From Symbiodinium natans (Eukaryota; Sar; Dinophyceae; Suessiales; Symbiodiniaceae): a DNA stretch of 64,000 nt. The translations under genes were made by a program, and so were the position numbers. The notes beneath the pieces were generated by a model. That model was not told the origin of the DNA. It made no database searches and saw only the letters and a program-made list of their open reading frames with translations. The DNA lies in NCBI GenBank assembly GCA_905221605.1, contig CAJNDS010000224.1, positions 1,431,559 through 1,495,558 on the forward strand, read 5' to 3'. Below are positions 40,497-50,919 of the stretch, one piece after another (the first letter of the stretch is position 1; each line of letters starts with the position of its first letter).

Positions 40497-41112
40497 GTAC
40501 CTGCAAGCCGCGGTCAGCTGCTGAACGGCACTTGGCGCTTGTTCTACATCCTTTCGAGGGTCTGGGGTCTACACAGCGCTCAGGGTTTTAGGGTTTATAC
40601 TTCAGGTTCAGGGTTTAGGGTTTAGGGTTTAGGGTTTAGGGTTTAGGGTTTAGGGTTTAGGGTTTAGGGTTTAGGGTTTAGGGTTTAGGGGATGTTGACT
40701 TCAGGGTTTCTAGGGCTTAGACCCTAAGAGCCCTGGCAGCACAGCCCCAAAAGCCAAGAGCCCAAACTCCCAGACCGTTCCCAAGCAAACCCTCACGGTT
40801 TAGGGTTTAGGGTTTAGGGTTTAGGGTTTAGGGTTTAGGGTCTGAGTCTAACAAAACGGAAACATGCTAATCATTAGGGCGCATTCTTCTGTTTTGATGA
40901 AGAGTTTTCGAGGCAAGCCCCAGCAAAACCCCCAGAAACCTCCTGCACTCGAGGTACTTTACATACTGGTCATAAACCCTAAACCCTAAACCCTGAACCC
41001 TAAACCCTGAACCCTAGCGGTCTCTGAACTCGAGCCCTACTTCCAAGTGGCGAGCCGAGGTTCATCACCCAGACGCTGGCAGTGCTCTCAAGGCCTCCCC
41101 TGCGCGAGAACG
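40497..41112 (+). CDS. Two-exon piece of an unknown gene
   Basis: Exon 40497-40559 (RGQLLNGTWRLFYILSR) is 21 codons, phase 0 at both ends, between ATAAAG|GTA and GTCTGG. Exon 41055-41112 (PRFITQTLAVLSRPPLREN) follows GGCGAG and ends at a GTAGGG donor. LLNGTWRLFYILSR is reminiscent of the LxGxWRLLYTS motif of plastid lipid-associated (PAP/fibrillin) proteins, but the match is short. An alternative acceptor at 41034 gives a different frame, PYFQVASRG. Confidence 0.45.
40614..40690. repeat. TTTAGGG array
   Basis: About eleven copies. Confidence 0.97.
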
Positions 41113-41216
41113 GTAGGGTTTAGGGTTTAGGGTTTTTAGGGTTTAGGGTTAGGGTTTAGGGTTTAGGGTTTAAGGCTTAGGGTTTAGGGTTTAGGCTTTG
41201 GGGTTTAGGGATTGTC

Positions 41217-41290
41217 TTGGTAGCCCAGTGGTACCCTTCACCCTGTTTGTAGGCAAAAAAGAGTGTCTTCTTTTTTTGTATGCAGGATTC
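41217..41290. mobile_element. AGCCCAGTGG-family element, left half
   Basis: TTGGTAGCCCAGTGGTACCC then GCAGGATTCCTTGAAT; the right arm is not found. Confidence 0.6.
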
Positions 41291-41558
41291 CTTGAATTAA
41301 TAATAATTGCATATAAATATATATACATATACATATATATATATTATATGATGGGGTATTTGTTTTGGTGAGTGTACCCATAGGGTTCCATGTTTTCCTT
41401 AGTATCCCCTAGAAACCCCATACATTATCCCAAGAACCCAACGTACTAACCCTACTTCCTAAGTCAAAGCCCTGAACCCGCAACCCTAAACCCGAAACCC
41501 TAAACCCTAAACCCTAAACCCTAAACCCTATTGATTGGAGTCTCTGAGCCTGCTGCAG

Positions 41559-41624
41559 GATACGTCTCCTCAAGGTCTGCAGTGAGTGGCCGGGCGACTT
41601 GCAGGACCAGCTTACGTTTTCAGG
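41559..41624 (+). CDS. Candidate exon, frame uncertain
   Basis: Acceptor TGCTGCAG|GA. The frame with the strongest G/C third positions reads LLKVCSEWPGDLQDQLTF and reaches GTTCAGGG. An internal GTGAGT at 41582 could be the true donor instead. Confidence 0.4.
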
Positions 41625-41699
41625 GTTCAGGGTTTAGGGTCTAGGGTTAAGGGGTTTTAGGGTTTTAGGGTTTAAGGGTTTCTGGGTTTAAGGGTGTAA

Positions 41700-41790
41700 G
41701 GATTTAAGGGTTACCCCCTTATACTAACAGTCCTTTATAGGGATTAGAATAGGGGGGTACTATAATCCCTATTCAGGACTGGGGGGAAAT
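41700..41790. mobile_element. GGGATGTTCCCCCTTAT-family element, ends degraded
   Basis: TACCCCCTTATACTAACAGT and ACTATAATCCCTATTCAGGA are recognisable. Confidence 0.7.
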
Positions 41791-42097
41791 TGTGATTTTT
41801 GCTTGGGTTCCAAGTTCAGCATAGGGTAGACATAAAGGAAAACCGTATCGCTTCCCGAATATGGTACATGGACGCTGCTTATTGTTTCGGGTTGCTGTTA
41901 TCTCGTAATTTAGTGTCAGTTCAAGAGCCGTAACCGTAAATCCTAAACCTGTTCAAGTTGACATATAAATTGGCAACTCCACTACTGTACTTACGACATC
42001 CAAACTATCCAACGAAGCCCAAAAGCCCCAAGCTCTAAACCCTGAACTCCACACCCTAAACCCCAAACTGGAAAAGCCTAAGCCCTACACCCTAAAC

Positions 42098-42198
42098 TTG
42101 GGATGTTCCCCCTTATGCTAACAGTCCTGAATAGGGACTATAATACGGGGTACTATAATTCCTAGTAAGGACTGTTCGAAAAAGGGGGAACATCCCAA
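42098..42198. mobile_element. GGGATGTTCCCCCTTAT-family element, clean copy
   Basis: TTGGGATGTTCCCCCTTATG to AAAGGGGGAACATCCCAA. Confidence 0.9.
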
Positions 42199-42257
42199 CC
42201 CTAAACCTTAAACTGGAGAAGCCTAAACCCTAAGCCCTGCACTTGTGGGATCGTAGT

Positions 42258-42293
42258 CGCAAAGCCCTGATGATCGCAGCTAAGCATGGCCAC
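42258..42293 (+). pseudogene. Ankyrin-repeat fragment
   Basis: Twelve codons reading RKALMIAAKHGH, close in DNA to the stretch near 18052 in the ankyrin gene (CTGATGATCGCAGCTAAG). Nothing around it continues the repeat, so it looks like a captured scrap. Confidence 0.65.
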
Positions 42294-42393
42294 CCTAAAC
42301 CCTAAATCCTAAACCCTAAGCCCTATAAGCCCTGAACCCTAACCCTAAACCCTAAACACTAAACCCTTTTCCGATGCCCCCAACGGGTGCCAG

Positions 42394-42457
42394 GATTTCG
42401 CGGCGGTCGCTCAGAGGTTTGCTGCCTTTCCAGGCGGCAGGCTCCGGGGCGATGGGG
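42394..42457 (+). CDS. Candidate exon, frame uncertain
   Basis: GGTGCCAG|GA to G|GTTTAGCG. Two frames are open: DFAAVAQRFAAFPGGRL and ISRRSLRGLLPFQAAGS. TTTAGGG words follow and CCCTAAA words precede. Confidence 0.4.
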
Positions 42458-42999
42458 GTTTAGCGTTTAGGGTTTAGGGTTTAGGGTTCAGGGTTCAGGG
42501 TTCATGGTTTACGGTCTCTGGGCGGTAGGGTTTAGGGTTTTGGGGTTTTGGGGTGTTTAGGTTGCAGGGTTTCTTAGGGCTCAGGGTTGTGGGCTAGCAG
42601 TTTACCTGGACAAATCAGATAGATAAGGTGCTTTTTCATCATTATGTTTAAGTGTATCAAAATCGGACTTCCAAAAACACTCCTGGCGTCGTCCGAAGTG
42701 AGAAATCGCTCCGACTCACTCCGTGCGGAGAGCTTCTACATTTATAGAGTTCTCAAGGGAGTGAGTGGGGTTCAAGATGGGTAGGTACCTGGGAACCTTA
42801 GGGAAGCGTAGGGAAGCTTAGAGAGCCTTAGGAGTAGTGTGGAGTACTAGGGAACCTTGGGTTACATACCCCCCGTGAAGCCCCCTCCCTTAAGAACCTT
42901 GTAATGCCTCGGTCCCGCGCGCATGGTCGTCGCAAAGTGCCCGCTTTCGGGCTAGAGATCGTGCTGATGCGAGCAGCACCGGTGATGTGCTGTCGTCAG

Positions 43000-43083
43000 G
43001 GTCTGAACAGTCCTTAATAGGGGTTATGATAGGGGGTACTGTAAGCCCTATTAAGGACTGTTCGTATAATGGAGAACATCCCA
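43000..43083. mobile_element. GGGATGTTCCCCCTTAT-family element, left end missing
   Basis: GAACAGTCCTTAATAGGGGT to GGAGAACATCCCAA. Confidence 0.8.
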
Positions 43084-43714
43084 ATCTTACACTCTTTAAG
43101 TCTCCGGGCCTACGCTGGGTCCTTATGGGTGTTTCGTTAAAGTCAGCGGGGCTATGTTGTTATGCTATGCCAATGCTTTCCGTGTATTGCCTTGCTTCAC
43201 TGATGAGTTGCACTTGCGTGTTCAAAGCCATACCATCAAGAATACATGCATACGCCATGTTCTTCATGCGCGTATGTATAGAAACATACTTCTAGCGGGA
43301 CAAAATTCTTTTGTATGATTTCATACGAGTTTCCTTAGGAAACAGAAGCGATGCAGTGCATGCATCATTTAGTTCTCCCCGTGTGTGTGTGTCTATACGT
43401 AAATACATTCATTATATGTGTCTATATATATATATATATGTGTGTGTGTCTGTGTGTTGAGGTTGCTAATGGAACAGGTTTTAAACTCTATGGGCCGCAA
43501 CCCCGTCATAACCTCTACATATCTCATCGGATCTTCATTGGCCCACAGGGCCCTCCCCAAATCAGCCCCTCGCGTATAGAGTGCCAATGTTTGGAGGCCA
43601 CTTCGTTCAATGCACTGCGGCGCCTTGTGCTGTTGAGCGTGCTTTGAGCCACAGCTGTTGCTTCGAAGCCCTTCCCCCCCACCCTAGTAGCATTCTGAAC
43701 TCTAAGGGTTTCGG

Positions 43715-43835
43715 GACCCTAAACCCTAAACCCTAAACCCTAAACCCTAAACCCTAGACCCTAGACCCTAGACCCTAGACCCTAAACCCTAAACCCTAAA
43801 CCCTATAAACCCTAAACCCTAAACCCTAAACCCTG
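43715..43835. repeat. CCCTAAA/CCCTAGA array
   Basis: About sixteen units with a run of CCCTAGA in the middle and one CCCTATAAA. Confidence 0.95.
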
Positions 43836-43845
43836 AGCCCGCCAG

Positions 43846-43924
43846 GCCATTCTCTGGCGGGGTCCTCGCGGTGTCTTGCTCAGAGGCATGGCATGGCAAG
43901 CTCCACGCAAGCCCACGAACTTGG
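43846..43924 (+). CDS. Candidate exon
   Basis: CCCTAAA array, GCCAG|GC, then AILWRGPRGVLLRGMAWQ to a GTTTAGGG donor. A second frame (SGGVLAVSCSEAWHGK) is also open and would join the next exon in phase. Confidence 0.45.
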
Positions 43925-44108
43925 GTTTAGGGTTTAGGGTTTGGGGTTTAGGGTTGAGGGTTCGACACCCGAAGACTGCAATCCTGGGGCCAGGGCTTGC
44001 TTTTAAGACTGCCGGGGGGGGGGGGGGGGAGGATTGTTCAGCCATGAATTCGAAACCCTAGAAGGTGCTTGAGCTTCTGCATCCCATCCACACCAAGCCC
44101 TGACCCAG

Positions 44109-44202
44109 GCGGCCTTCAGCAATATCCTCTCGCAGCAGCAGATGTGCGACATCTTCTTGCCCCGCATGAAGCAGCATGGCTTCACCCTGTTAAGCCAATG
44201 TG
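44109..44202 (+). CDS. Exon with MC..F.P motif
   Basis: GACCCAG|GC to TG|GTTTAGGG. The frame AAFSNILSQQQMCDIFLPR (then MKQHGFTLLSQC) has 24 of 31 third positions G or C, the strongest bias among single exons here, and resembles EEMCERFGPILLQRG at 62888. Confidence 0.6.
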
Positions 44203-44458
44203 GTTTAGGGTTTAGGGTTGAGGGTTTATAGGTCTCAGAAGATTTGCAAGAGTATCAGGTCAAAACCAATTGAGTATGCATAGTGGTTTCACACAGAAGT
44301 GATTCATGACTCTCGTAAGAGCTCGTACATACCCCTCGTCTCGGTGATAAGTTGACACAAGTGCGGTACAGAGTCTGTATAGTCGTAGGGCCACAGGGTT
44401 TTGCGCAGGGGGCGATATACTTAGTTGTTGGCATCAATACATATATATATATATAGAT

Positions 44459-44725
44459 GTGTATGTATGTGCTTATTTATTTATTTTATTAATTATTGTT
44501 CATTTATGTATGTTTATGTGGAAAACAAAAACAAAAATACTCATCATAGTGAACAGACTAATAATAATCAACATCATAATCATAAGAAGAATCATAATCA
44601 TACCCGTAATGATAATAATAACAATCGCAATAGTGATCATAATAATAATACTCATAATCATAGTAATATGAGTATTAATAGTAGTAATATTCATAATAGT
44701 AACAATAGTAATAGTAATAGCTCCT
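44459..44725. repeat. AT-rich ATA/AAT low-complexity tract
   Basis: TATATA then irregular ATAATAATC, ATCATAATC and AGTAATAGT words. Long Asn/His/Ile frames on both strands are repeat products. Confidence 0.8.
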
Positions 44726-44879
44726 GGTCCAACCCAAGACAAACCCACCCCGTTCTGACTCCCGCCTTGCCTCAAAAGGGCTTGAGGTTTAGGTATGGGC
44801 AATTGAGAGCTCCGCCCCAAACCCCAAACTCTTGAGCCCGCCTCCCCAAACTCCAAGTCCCCCAAACTCTCCACCCCAA

Positions 44880-45080
44880 ACCCTCAAGCCCTGAACCCTA
44901 AACCCCAAACCCCAAACCCTAAACCCCAAACCCTAAAGCCCTAAACCCTAAACCCTAAACCTCAAACCCCAAACTCCAAACCCTAAGCCCTAAACCCTAA
45001 AGCTCTAAACCCTAAAGCCCTAAACCCTGAACCCCAAACCCCAAACCCCAAAGCCCCCAAACCCCAAACCCCAAACCCCC
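44880..45080. repeat. CCCCAAA/CCCTAAA mixed array
   Basis: About 27 units, more than a third CCCCAAA, with AAGCCCTAAA variants; lies upstream of exon 45101. Confidence 0.93.
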
Positions 45081-45100
45081 AGCCCAGGCTTCGCGGCCAG

Positions 45101-46860
45101 GTGGTGCCCAAGGTCGGCCGAAGGCTTGCGCGCCTCGCCATGCGCGGTGAGGAGGCGCTTTATGGGGGAGGAGGGGGAATTTAGGGTTTAGGGGTTTAGG
45201 GTTTTAGGGTTTAGGGTTTTTAGGGTGTTAGGGTTTTAGGGTTTTAAGGGTTTTAGGCAAAAGTTTTAGGGTTTAGGGGTTTAGGGTTCAGGGTTTAGGG
45301 ATTGAGGGTTTTAGGGTTTAGGTTAAGGGGGTTTAGGGTACGGTTTAGGGGTGTTTAGGGTTTAGGTTTCAGGGTTCAGAGTTTAGGGGGGTCAGGGTTG
45401 AGGGCTTAGGGTTTAGGGGTTCAGGGTTTTAGGGTTTTAGGGTTTAGAATTTTGGGTGGGTTTAGGGTTTCGGGCTTAGGGTTTAGGTTTCAGGGTTTAG
45501 GGTTTAGGGTTCAGGGCAAGGGCCTAGGCCACGGTGAGGTGCAGACTGTCATCAACGGCGAGACTGTGGCAAAGACCATCGTGAATGACGTTCCACGGCA
45601 GCACTGAGCCCTAAACCTATAAACCGTAAACCCCCCTAACCCCTAAACCCTAAAACCCTAAACCCTAAATCGTAAACCCTAAACTCTAAACCTTGAACCC
45701 GAATTCCAAATCTTGAGTGCCAAAACCAAGCACGGAACCCACTGCATGACCTATAGAGCAATGTACATGTTACACTGTTTCATAGGTCAGGCTGTAGGGT
45801 TTTAATAGGATTTAGGGTTAGGGTGTAGAGAAAGCCAGTTTTTTTGGTACGTTTCGCTTGCCTTTTGGGTGTATCGTTACTCAAAATGAGGCCACCCTCA
45901 GTCATTAAACCTAGTCTGGTTGGTGGCCTTTCTTTCAAGTGTATGTCCCTGAACTCAATACGCCTTAAACCCTAAACCCTACAAACCCCTAAGCTAAACC
46001 CTAAGCCCTACAAACCCTACGTAAACAAGCCAAAAGCTCGCAAGCCCGACGCCCAACCCTCCAACCCGCCACGGTCGTTGGAGCAAGGCGGGTAGAAGTG
46101 GGAACATGGCTGTAATGGCAAGGGGGTTAATGTCTAGTCATAACGGGCAAAGGAACTGCATTGGAGTCTCCCGGTAGGGTTTAGGTTTGCATGGGCTTCA
46201 TAAGGAGATGTAGTTGAATTGCAGGTTCATGAGTAGCTAGGCGCGGTTACAAGAACCCCAAGTATGGAAGCAACCAGTTATAGCAAAAGGTACACTACAG
46301 ATTTATCTCCAGGACTCTCTAAGCTCCATGCAACGGCATTTTGATTTTGTTAAGCACCTGAGATGAGGACACCAGCTACGTCATCCAGCAGGACCAATCT
46401 AGACACTGGGAAGGGTTGCTCTACTAGGGCGCCCAGTCGCCCCTTCAACGGGCCTTTAATGGGTTGTATAGGGTATATAAGGGGTATTTTTTGGATTCAA
46501 CCACCCCCCCCCCCCCCCCCGCCCACCCGTGTTCGCTGTTGTGAGTGAGCATCCCTTATGAACCCAGGCTTGCGGGGATCCAAGTCCTCATTCTCAAGCA
46601 GGGGTCTATCCGTTGCGAGGATACAGGCATTTCCGACCGTCCAATACACCCCCTACAAGACTCAAATTCTAGGGGGCCCCCCTCAAAAGGGTAAACTCCC
46701 ATATGGAGGGGCTTTGATTAAGGTTACCGTAAACCCTAACCCTCGACCCCCTAAACCCCTAAACCCTATCTAACGAAGCAGGGGGTCGGAACTGCAGGAC
46801 TCGGTTGACCGAGAGCTGTACGTTCTGAGCGCAGAGAAGTTCGAAAGGCTTGACCAGTAA
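45101..46860 (+). CDS. Complete PGDYG-like module, last four exons of a gene
   Basis: Exons 45101-45154 (VVPKVGRRLARLAMRGEE), 45539-45589 (VQTVINGETVAKTIVND), 46368-46414 (DTSYVIQQDQSRHWEG) and 46782-46860 (VDRELYVLSAEKFERLDQ, stop TAA). All phases agree. Donors are GC (GAGGAG|GCG), GTTCCA and GTTGCT. This is the clearest full copy of the module: the order VxTVINGE, xSYVI, ExYVLSAEKF matches the general PGDYG-type layout of a strand, a GDY turn and a YxVxxxKF strand. No catalytic motif is evident. An alternative acceptor at 45087 lengthens the first exon. Confidence 0.6.
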
Positions 46861-47041
46861 TCCACCAGAAAACCTTCACAACAACAGACTTTTTGTAGCT
46901 TGTAGGTTATTACTACGAAGATAAACCTTCAGAATCCCAAAACCTACTTTTTTGTAGGTTATTACTACGAAGCCCCAATATCATAGTAGAAGGGCCGAGC
47001 TTGGCCCGTATAGGTAACTTTGGTAACCTACAAACAAACAC

Positions 47042-47147
47042 CCTAAGGGTCCATGTACCTCTATGGTACCTACTTGGGTCCTGATGCTCCTATATGGGAA
47101 CCCTTTGAGGCCCAATTCATAACCATATGGGTACATGGACCCTTAGG
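47042..47147. mobile_element. CCATGTACC-family element, clean copy
   Basis: AAGGGTCCATGTACCTCTAT to TATGGGTACATGGACCCTTA. Confidence 0.9.
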
Positions 47148-47754
47148 CACAGTAGGTTTTGGGGGGTTCTTCAGGAAGGCATGGGGCATGTTCGGTGCTT
47201 TTTGGGGGTGCTGGAACATCAGCCCAGTGTGATTTCCGACGGTGTTAGTGCTTTCTTGCCGTTTCTGGGGTAGCCTTCGTTGAAACACTTGGGTCGTTGA
47301 TCGCTTGGAATGCTGGGATGCAAAATCCCATGAACCCCATATTCCCTCTCGACCCCATAAGCCCTGAAGCCTAAACCCTAAACCCAGGTGCCCTAAACCG
47401 CAGGTGCCCTAAACCCCAGGTGCCCTGAAGCCACGCTCTTCCCACTCCAAAAGCCCTCTATCTAGGTTTAGGGTTTAGGGTTTAGGGTTTCTAGGGTTTA
47501 GGGTGAGGATCATGGCTCTTTGCCTCCTATTATAGAAAATCGACGGGTTTAGGGTTTAGGGTCTACCTAGACCCCCCCCCCCCCTCCGCCCCAGTGCACT
47601 TTAAGACTCCTAAAGGTGCACATGGGGCCTTGTTAATGGGGTAGGGGGTGCAGGTAGGGCCATCTGGGGTATTTAGACCTCTAAAATTTCACCCCCGAAG
47701 CCCTAATAGGCCCATCGGCCCTGTGCCGAAAAAGCCACCAGCCCCCCAAAACCC

Positions 47755-47825
47755 AAACCCTAAACCCTAAACCCTAAACCCTAAACCCTAAACCCCAAAC
47801 CCTAAACCCTAAACCCTAAACCCTT
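47755..47825. repeat. CCCTAAA array
   Basis: Ten copies upstream of exon 47842. Confidence 0.97.
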
Positions 47826-47841
47826 GCCATTCTCTTGGCAG

Positions 47842-48832
47842 AAACTACGAGCTGCCCGGCACGGAACTGCTGGAGCAGGGCACCGCCTACGACTCCCTGA
47901 GGCGGATTTGGGTTCCTCGGGGAAGTTTGAGTGATACTTGGGTTCAGGGTCAAAAGGGTCTACAGGTTCAGGGTTCAGGGTTTAGGGTTTAGAGTTTAGG
48001 GTTTGGGGTCTCTAGGTTTGGGTTTTGTGGGTTTAGGAGGGCTTCGCAAGGTTCAGTTTCAGTTTGGAAGCTCTAGCTACACCCCAGCTTATTTTTACTT
48101 CGCAGACGCTTCAGCGGGTCCAGAACCATCGTTATCAGCTGCGATCTTCCTTGCAATGCACCATTCGCTCCCAGGTTTAGGGCTTGGGGTTTAGGGTTTA
48201 GGGTTTAGGGTTTAGGGTTTAGGGTTTAGGGTTTAGGGTTTAGGGTTTAGGGTTTAGGGTTTAGGGTTAGGGTTCCCGCAACCCCAAGCAAGTGACAAGT
48301 GGAAATACGAGTTAAGGTACACTGCTCTGTGAAGGTTATACACCGCCACCCTTTGCACCCCCAAAAACCCTGAACCCTCAACCCATATACCCGAACCCTT
48401 AAGCCACCCTATGCCCCAAGCCCTAGACCTTAAACCCGACTTAGACCCCTAGACCTCCAAACCCTTTAAAAGCCCTTAAGCCCTAAAGGACTTTCAGGCT
48501 TCTGTGTCCTAGTGCTCACTGCCGCTTGAAGGGCCCGTGGCTTCCGCTACTACGAGCGAAAGGGCCACGCAGTGGCCTCGGCAAAGGAGGCTAAAGCCGC
48601 ACAAACGCTTCCGCACCCAGTGACAGATTGTAGCTTTACGGCCCTTATTCCCTTTTGTTACGCGCTTAGGTTCTCTTATAGACCCTTTAAACCCCCAAAA
48701 AAGAATACCCTTTCTATTGCTACGCTACGTGGGTCTGGTCTATACGGGTGGTCGCGCAAATTTGGGCGTTTCCCTGCTTCTTGATGCCCAGGTGAGGATC
48801 TACAAGGTCAGTGAGGAGGACTTCCTGACCCG
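47842..48832 (+). CDS. Three-exon piece of a module gene
   Basis: Exon 47842-47904 (NYELPGTELLEQGTAYDSLR) has a pyrimidine-rich acceptor and a GA donor, CG|GATTTGGG. Exon 48532-48619 (RGFRYYERKGHAVASAKEA) and exon 48792-48832 (VRIYKVSEEDFLTR) are separated by an intron that contains a mobile element. Phases agree (2, 0). RGFRYYERKG is a paralogue of RGFRIYEKTAG at 16999; VRIYKVSEED of VRVYEVMQED at 8214. The end of the last exon is uncertain. Confidence 0.55.
48183..48272. repeat. TTTAGGG array
   Basis: About twelve copies. Confidence 0.97.
48620..48791 (+). mobile_element. Intron containing a GTAGGCCCTTATTCC-family element
   Basis: Flanks CACCCA|GTGACA and GCCCAG|GTGAGG share CCCAG(G)TGA, a likely target duplication. 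The inside has GGCCCTTATTCCC, GTTCTCTTATAGACC and AAAAAGAATACCC as in other copies. Confidence 0.65.
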
Positions 48833-49357
48833 GATAAACCCCAAACCCTCAGCCCTGCAAGACCGAAAAAAGCCCTACACATCCCTACACTCTCTCCTTA
48901 TAAGCCCTATAATCCCTAAGCCCTAAACCCGAAACCCTGCGAAAGTTGGGAAATTCGCGTGTGCTTTCGGGCTGTAGGCTTCGGGTGAACTCCGGGGCTT
49001 CCCCCAGCAACCCCAAAGGTTTCTGGGGCGCGTGGGGTTCAGGGTTTGTTTCGGGGTTAGGGTTTTTAGGGTTTGGGGTTTAGGGTTTATTTCTAAACCC
49101 TAAACCCTAAACCCTAAACCCCTGTAGGGCTTTCCAGGGCATTTGTCGATTCTCAAGTTAGGGGACTTATATCCATAGCTCTGCCTATGGCCTGTTCACA
49201 AAACAACCGGAGCCTCGAAGTGCGGGGGTTTCAAGTTTGTAGGGTATTTAGGGTCATAGGTTAGAGGATTGTAAGGTGTGATTTGGTGTTAGGCGTTTTT
49301 TTACGGTAAATCGAATTTATGGAGTACTGCCTCCCAAGGTTTCGGGTTCAGAGCTGT

Positions 49358-49480
49358 ACAGGGTGGGGCCCCCTTACTATACTAACTGTAGTTAAGGGAC
49401 TTATAACCTAACTTAGGGTCCTTATAACCCAATTTAGGGCCCTTATAACTCTACTTATAACTAGGGGGCCCCACCCTGTA
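49358..49480. mobile_element. Palindromic element CAGGGTGGGGCCCCC, copy 2
   Basis: Almost identical over 123 bases to 6559-6681; lies about 210 bases before the leucine-rich-repeat gene start. Confidence 0.92.
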
Positions 49481-49690
49481 GGGTTCCTGGGATGCCACCC
49501 CTGTCTTAGCCACGATTCGATGGGTCTCGTGAGCTGAGAAAGAGCGTCCGAGGCCATGACATGTTCTTGACGGATCTCAGTGAAGGGTCTATTGGCTGAG
49601 CTTCTGTACATGCACACGCTCAGACATGTACAAACGCATGACATCGCAGATATCTCCGAGAGAGTATCTGTGTACAGTTGCTCATACGCG

Positions 49691-50465
49691 ATGGCGCTGA
49701 GGATCTCCATGCGGCTTCTGAGCGGAGCGGCACTCACCGAGCTGGAAGTTGCACCAGGCATGAGGGTTGAAGAGCTCAAGAGGGAGATGCAACGGTGGAA
49801 CCCATGCGAGGATGAAGTCATGCGCAGACTTACTGCAGTTGACTTGGTCTTCGGGGACAGAAAGCTCGAGGATGACTTGGAGACAGTCCAGGAGGTCGGC
49901 TTGCTTCAAGGGGCAGAAGTCCACGTCGTTTTTCGGCATGTGCCGGCAGTGACGTGCGCGCATCAAGACGAGGCACGTTGCGATGCTCGTTCACTGATCT
50001 TTGTTCACATTCCTCCAGGGGTGAGAAAACTTCGGCCTGGGGCTTTCCAGAATTGCGGCTCCTTGGTGCGAGTGATCATCCCAAATTCCGTCCATCGGGA
50101 ATAGCGCTTTTCGAGATTGTCACTCGTTGATGAGCGTGGTCATACCAGCAACGGCCACGACCATCGAACATGCGGCTTTCAACAATTGCAGATCTCTAAG
50201 GTCTTTGATCATACCGGAGACGGTACGCACTGTTGGAATGGGTGCGTTCAAGGGCTGCACGTCTTTGACGTTGACCATCTCAGCATCCCTGTCTAGAAGT
50301 TTGTCTGGCTTCAATGATTGCAGAATCAACACGAAAGTATGCCGATGTTGGGAATGTCAGGTGGAGTGGTTTGAGGACGGGTGGGTATGTCCTGCAACAT
50401 GGCTGCGGTGGCAACGTGGTGAATACCAAGAGTACGGTTCCGTGACAAGCAGGTTAGTTTATTGA
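49691..50465 (+). pseudogene. Ubiquitin-like plus BspA-type leucine-rich-repeat protein, frameshifted
   Basis: From the ATG at 49691 a ubiquitin-like segment (MRLLSGAALTELEVAP, VDLVFGDRKLEDD) leads into BspA-type leucine-rich repeats (HIPPGVRKLRPGAFQNCGSL). The frame breaks at about 50093: after IIPNSV the repeat continues one base out of register as IGNSAFRDCHSLMSVVIP and runs on (AFNNCRSLRSLIIPETV, AFKGCTSLTLTI) to TGA at 50463. The break looks like a small deletion or a sequencing error, so the gene may be intact in life. BspA-type repeats bind proteins; the partner is unknown. The MRLLSG start is shared with the ankyrin gene at 17520. Upstream in-frame Met codons (49580 on) are less likely starts. 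Confidence 0.8.
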
Positions 50466-50853
50466 GACTAGATCCATCCCTTGTCGGAGCAGTTGCAGAT
50501 GTCTTCCTGGAAGATCCGGATCTTGCGCGAAGAAACAGAGCGTGCTCGCTGAGGCGGCCCCCAAAGTATGGCCTTTCAGCCCTAGAAAGCAGGGTACAGA
50601 GACCATGTGGAAGGGAGCTTTGTTTGAGGTTTTTTGGTTGTGGAGGTTTGTAGTTCGGACTTTGTAGGCTTTAATCCGTGCTTGGGGTTTAGGGTTCAGG
50701 TGTAGGGCTTGGCAGATCGAGATCGGCGAGTGGGATTCGGGGTTTAGGGCTTGACTGAAGGCTCCAATGTAGTTTGGTTTAGGTTTAGTTAAAGGGGATT
50801 GTATATAACCTGAACCCGAAACCCGAACCCTAGACCTAGACCCTTCTTCTCAG

Positions 50854-50919
50854 GACATGCTGGATGTTCCTGGAGGCAAATTCCAGGCGCCCGACTCAGG
50901 AAGTCGTGGGATTCTGTGA
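50854..50919 (+). CDS. Candidate exon, KF block of the module
   Basis: TTCTTCTCAG|GAC then DMLDVPGGKFQAPDSGS to TGA. GGKFQAPD resembles KGKFQAKW at 19467. Confidence 0.4.
   Translation, partial: DMLDVPGGKFQAPDSGSRGIL

Larger units (their letters stand above)
42470..43840. other. Accessory sequence, no gene recognised
   Basis: TTTAGGG/TTCAGGG words, an element remnant (43000-43083), a (TA)n/(TG)n patch (43413-43450) and the CCCTAAA array 43715-43835. A frame containing RSDSLRAESFYIYRVL near 42703-42765 is open but unsupported. Confidence 0.4.

Noticed and set aside
44425-44874. Asn/His-rich and Ile-rich ORFs
   Set aside because: Translations of an ATA/AAT low-complexity tract.
49580-49690. 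Earlier in-frame starts for the leucine-rich-repeat gene
   Set aside because: The extra 37 residues lack the ubiquitin-like pattern, which begins with MRLLSG just after the ATG at 49691.
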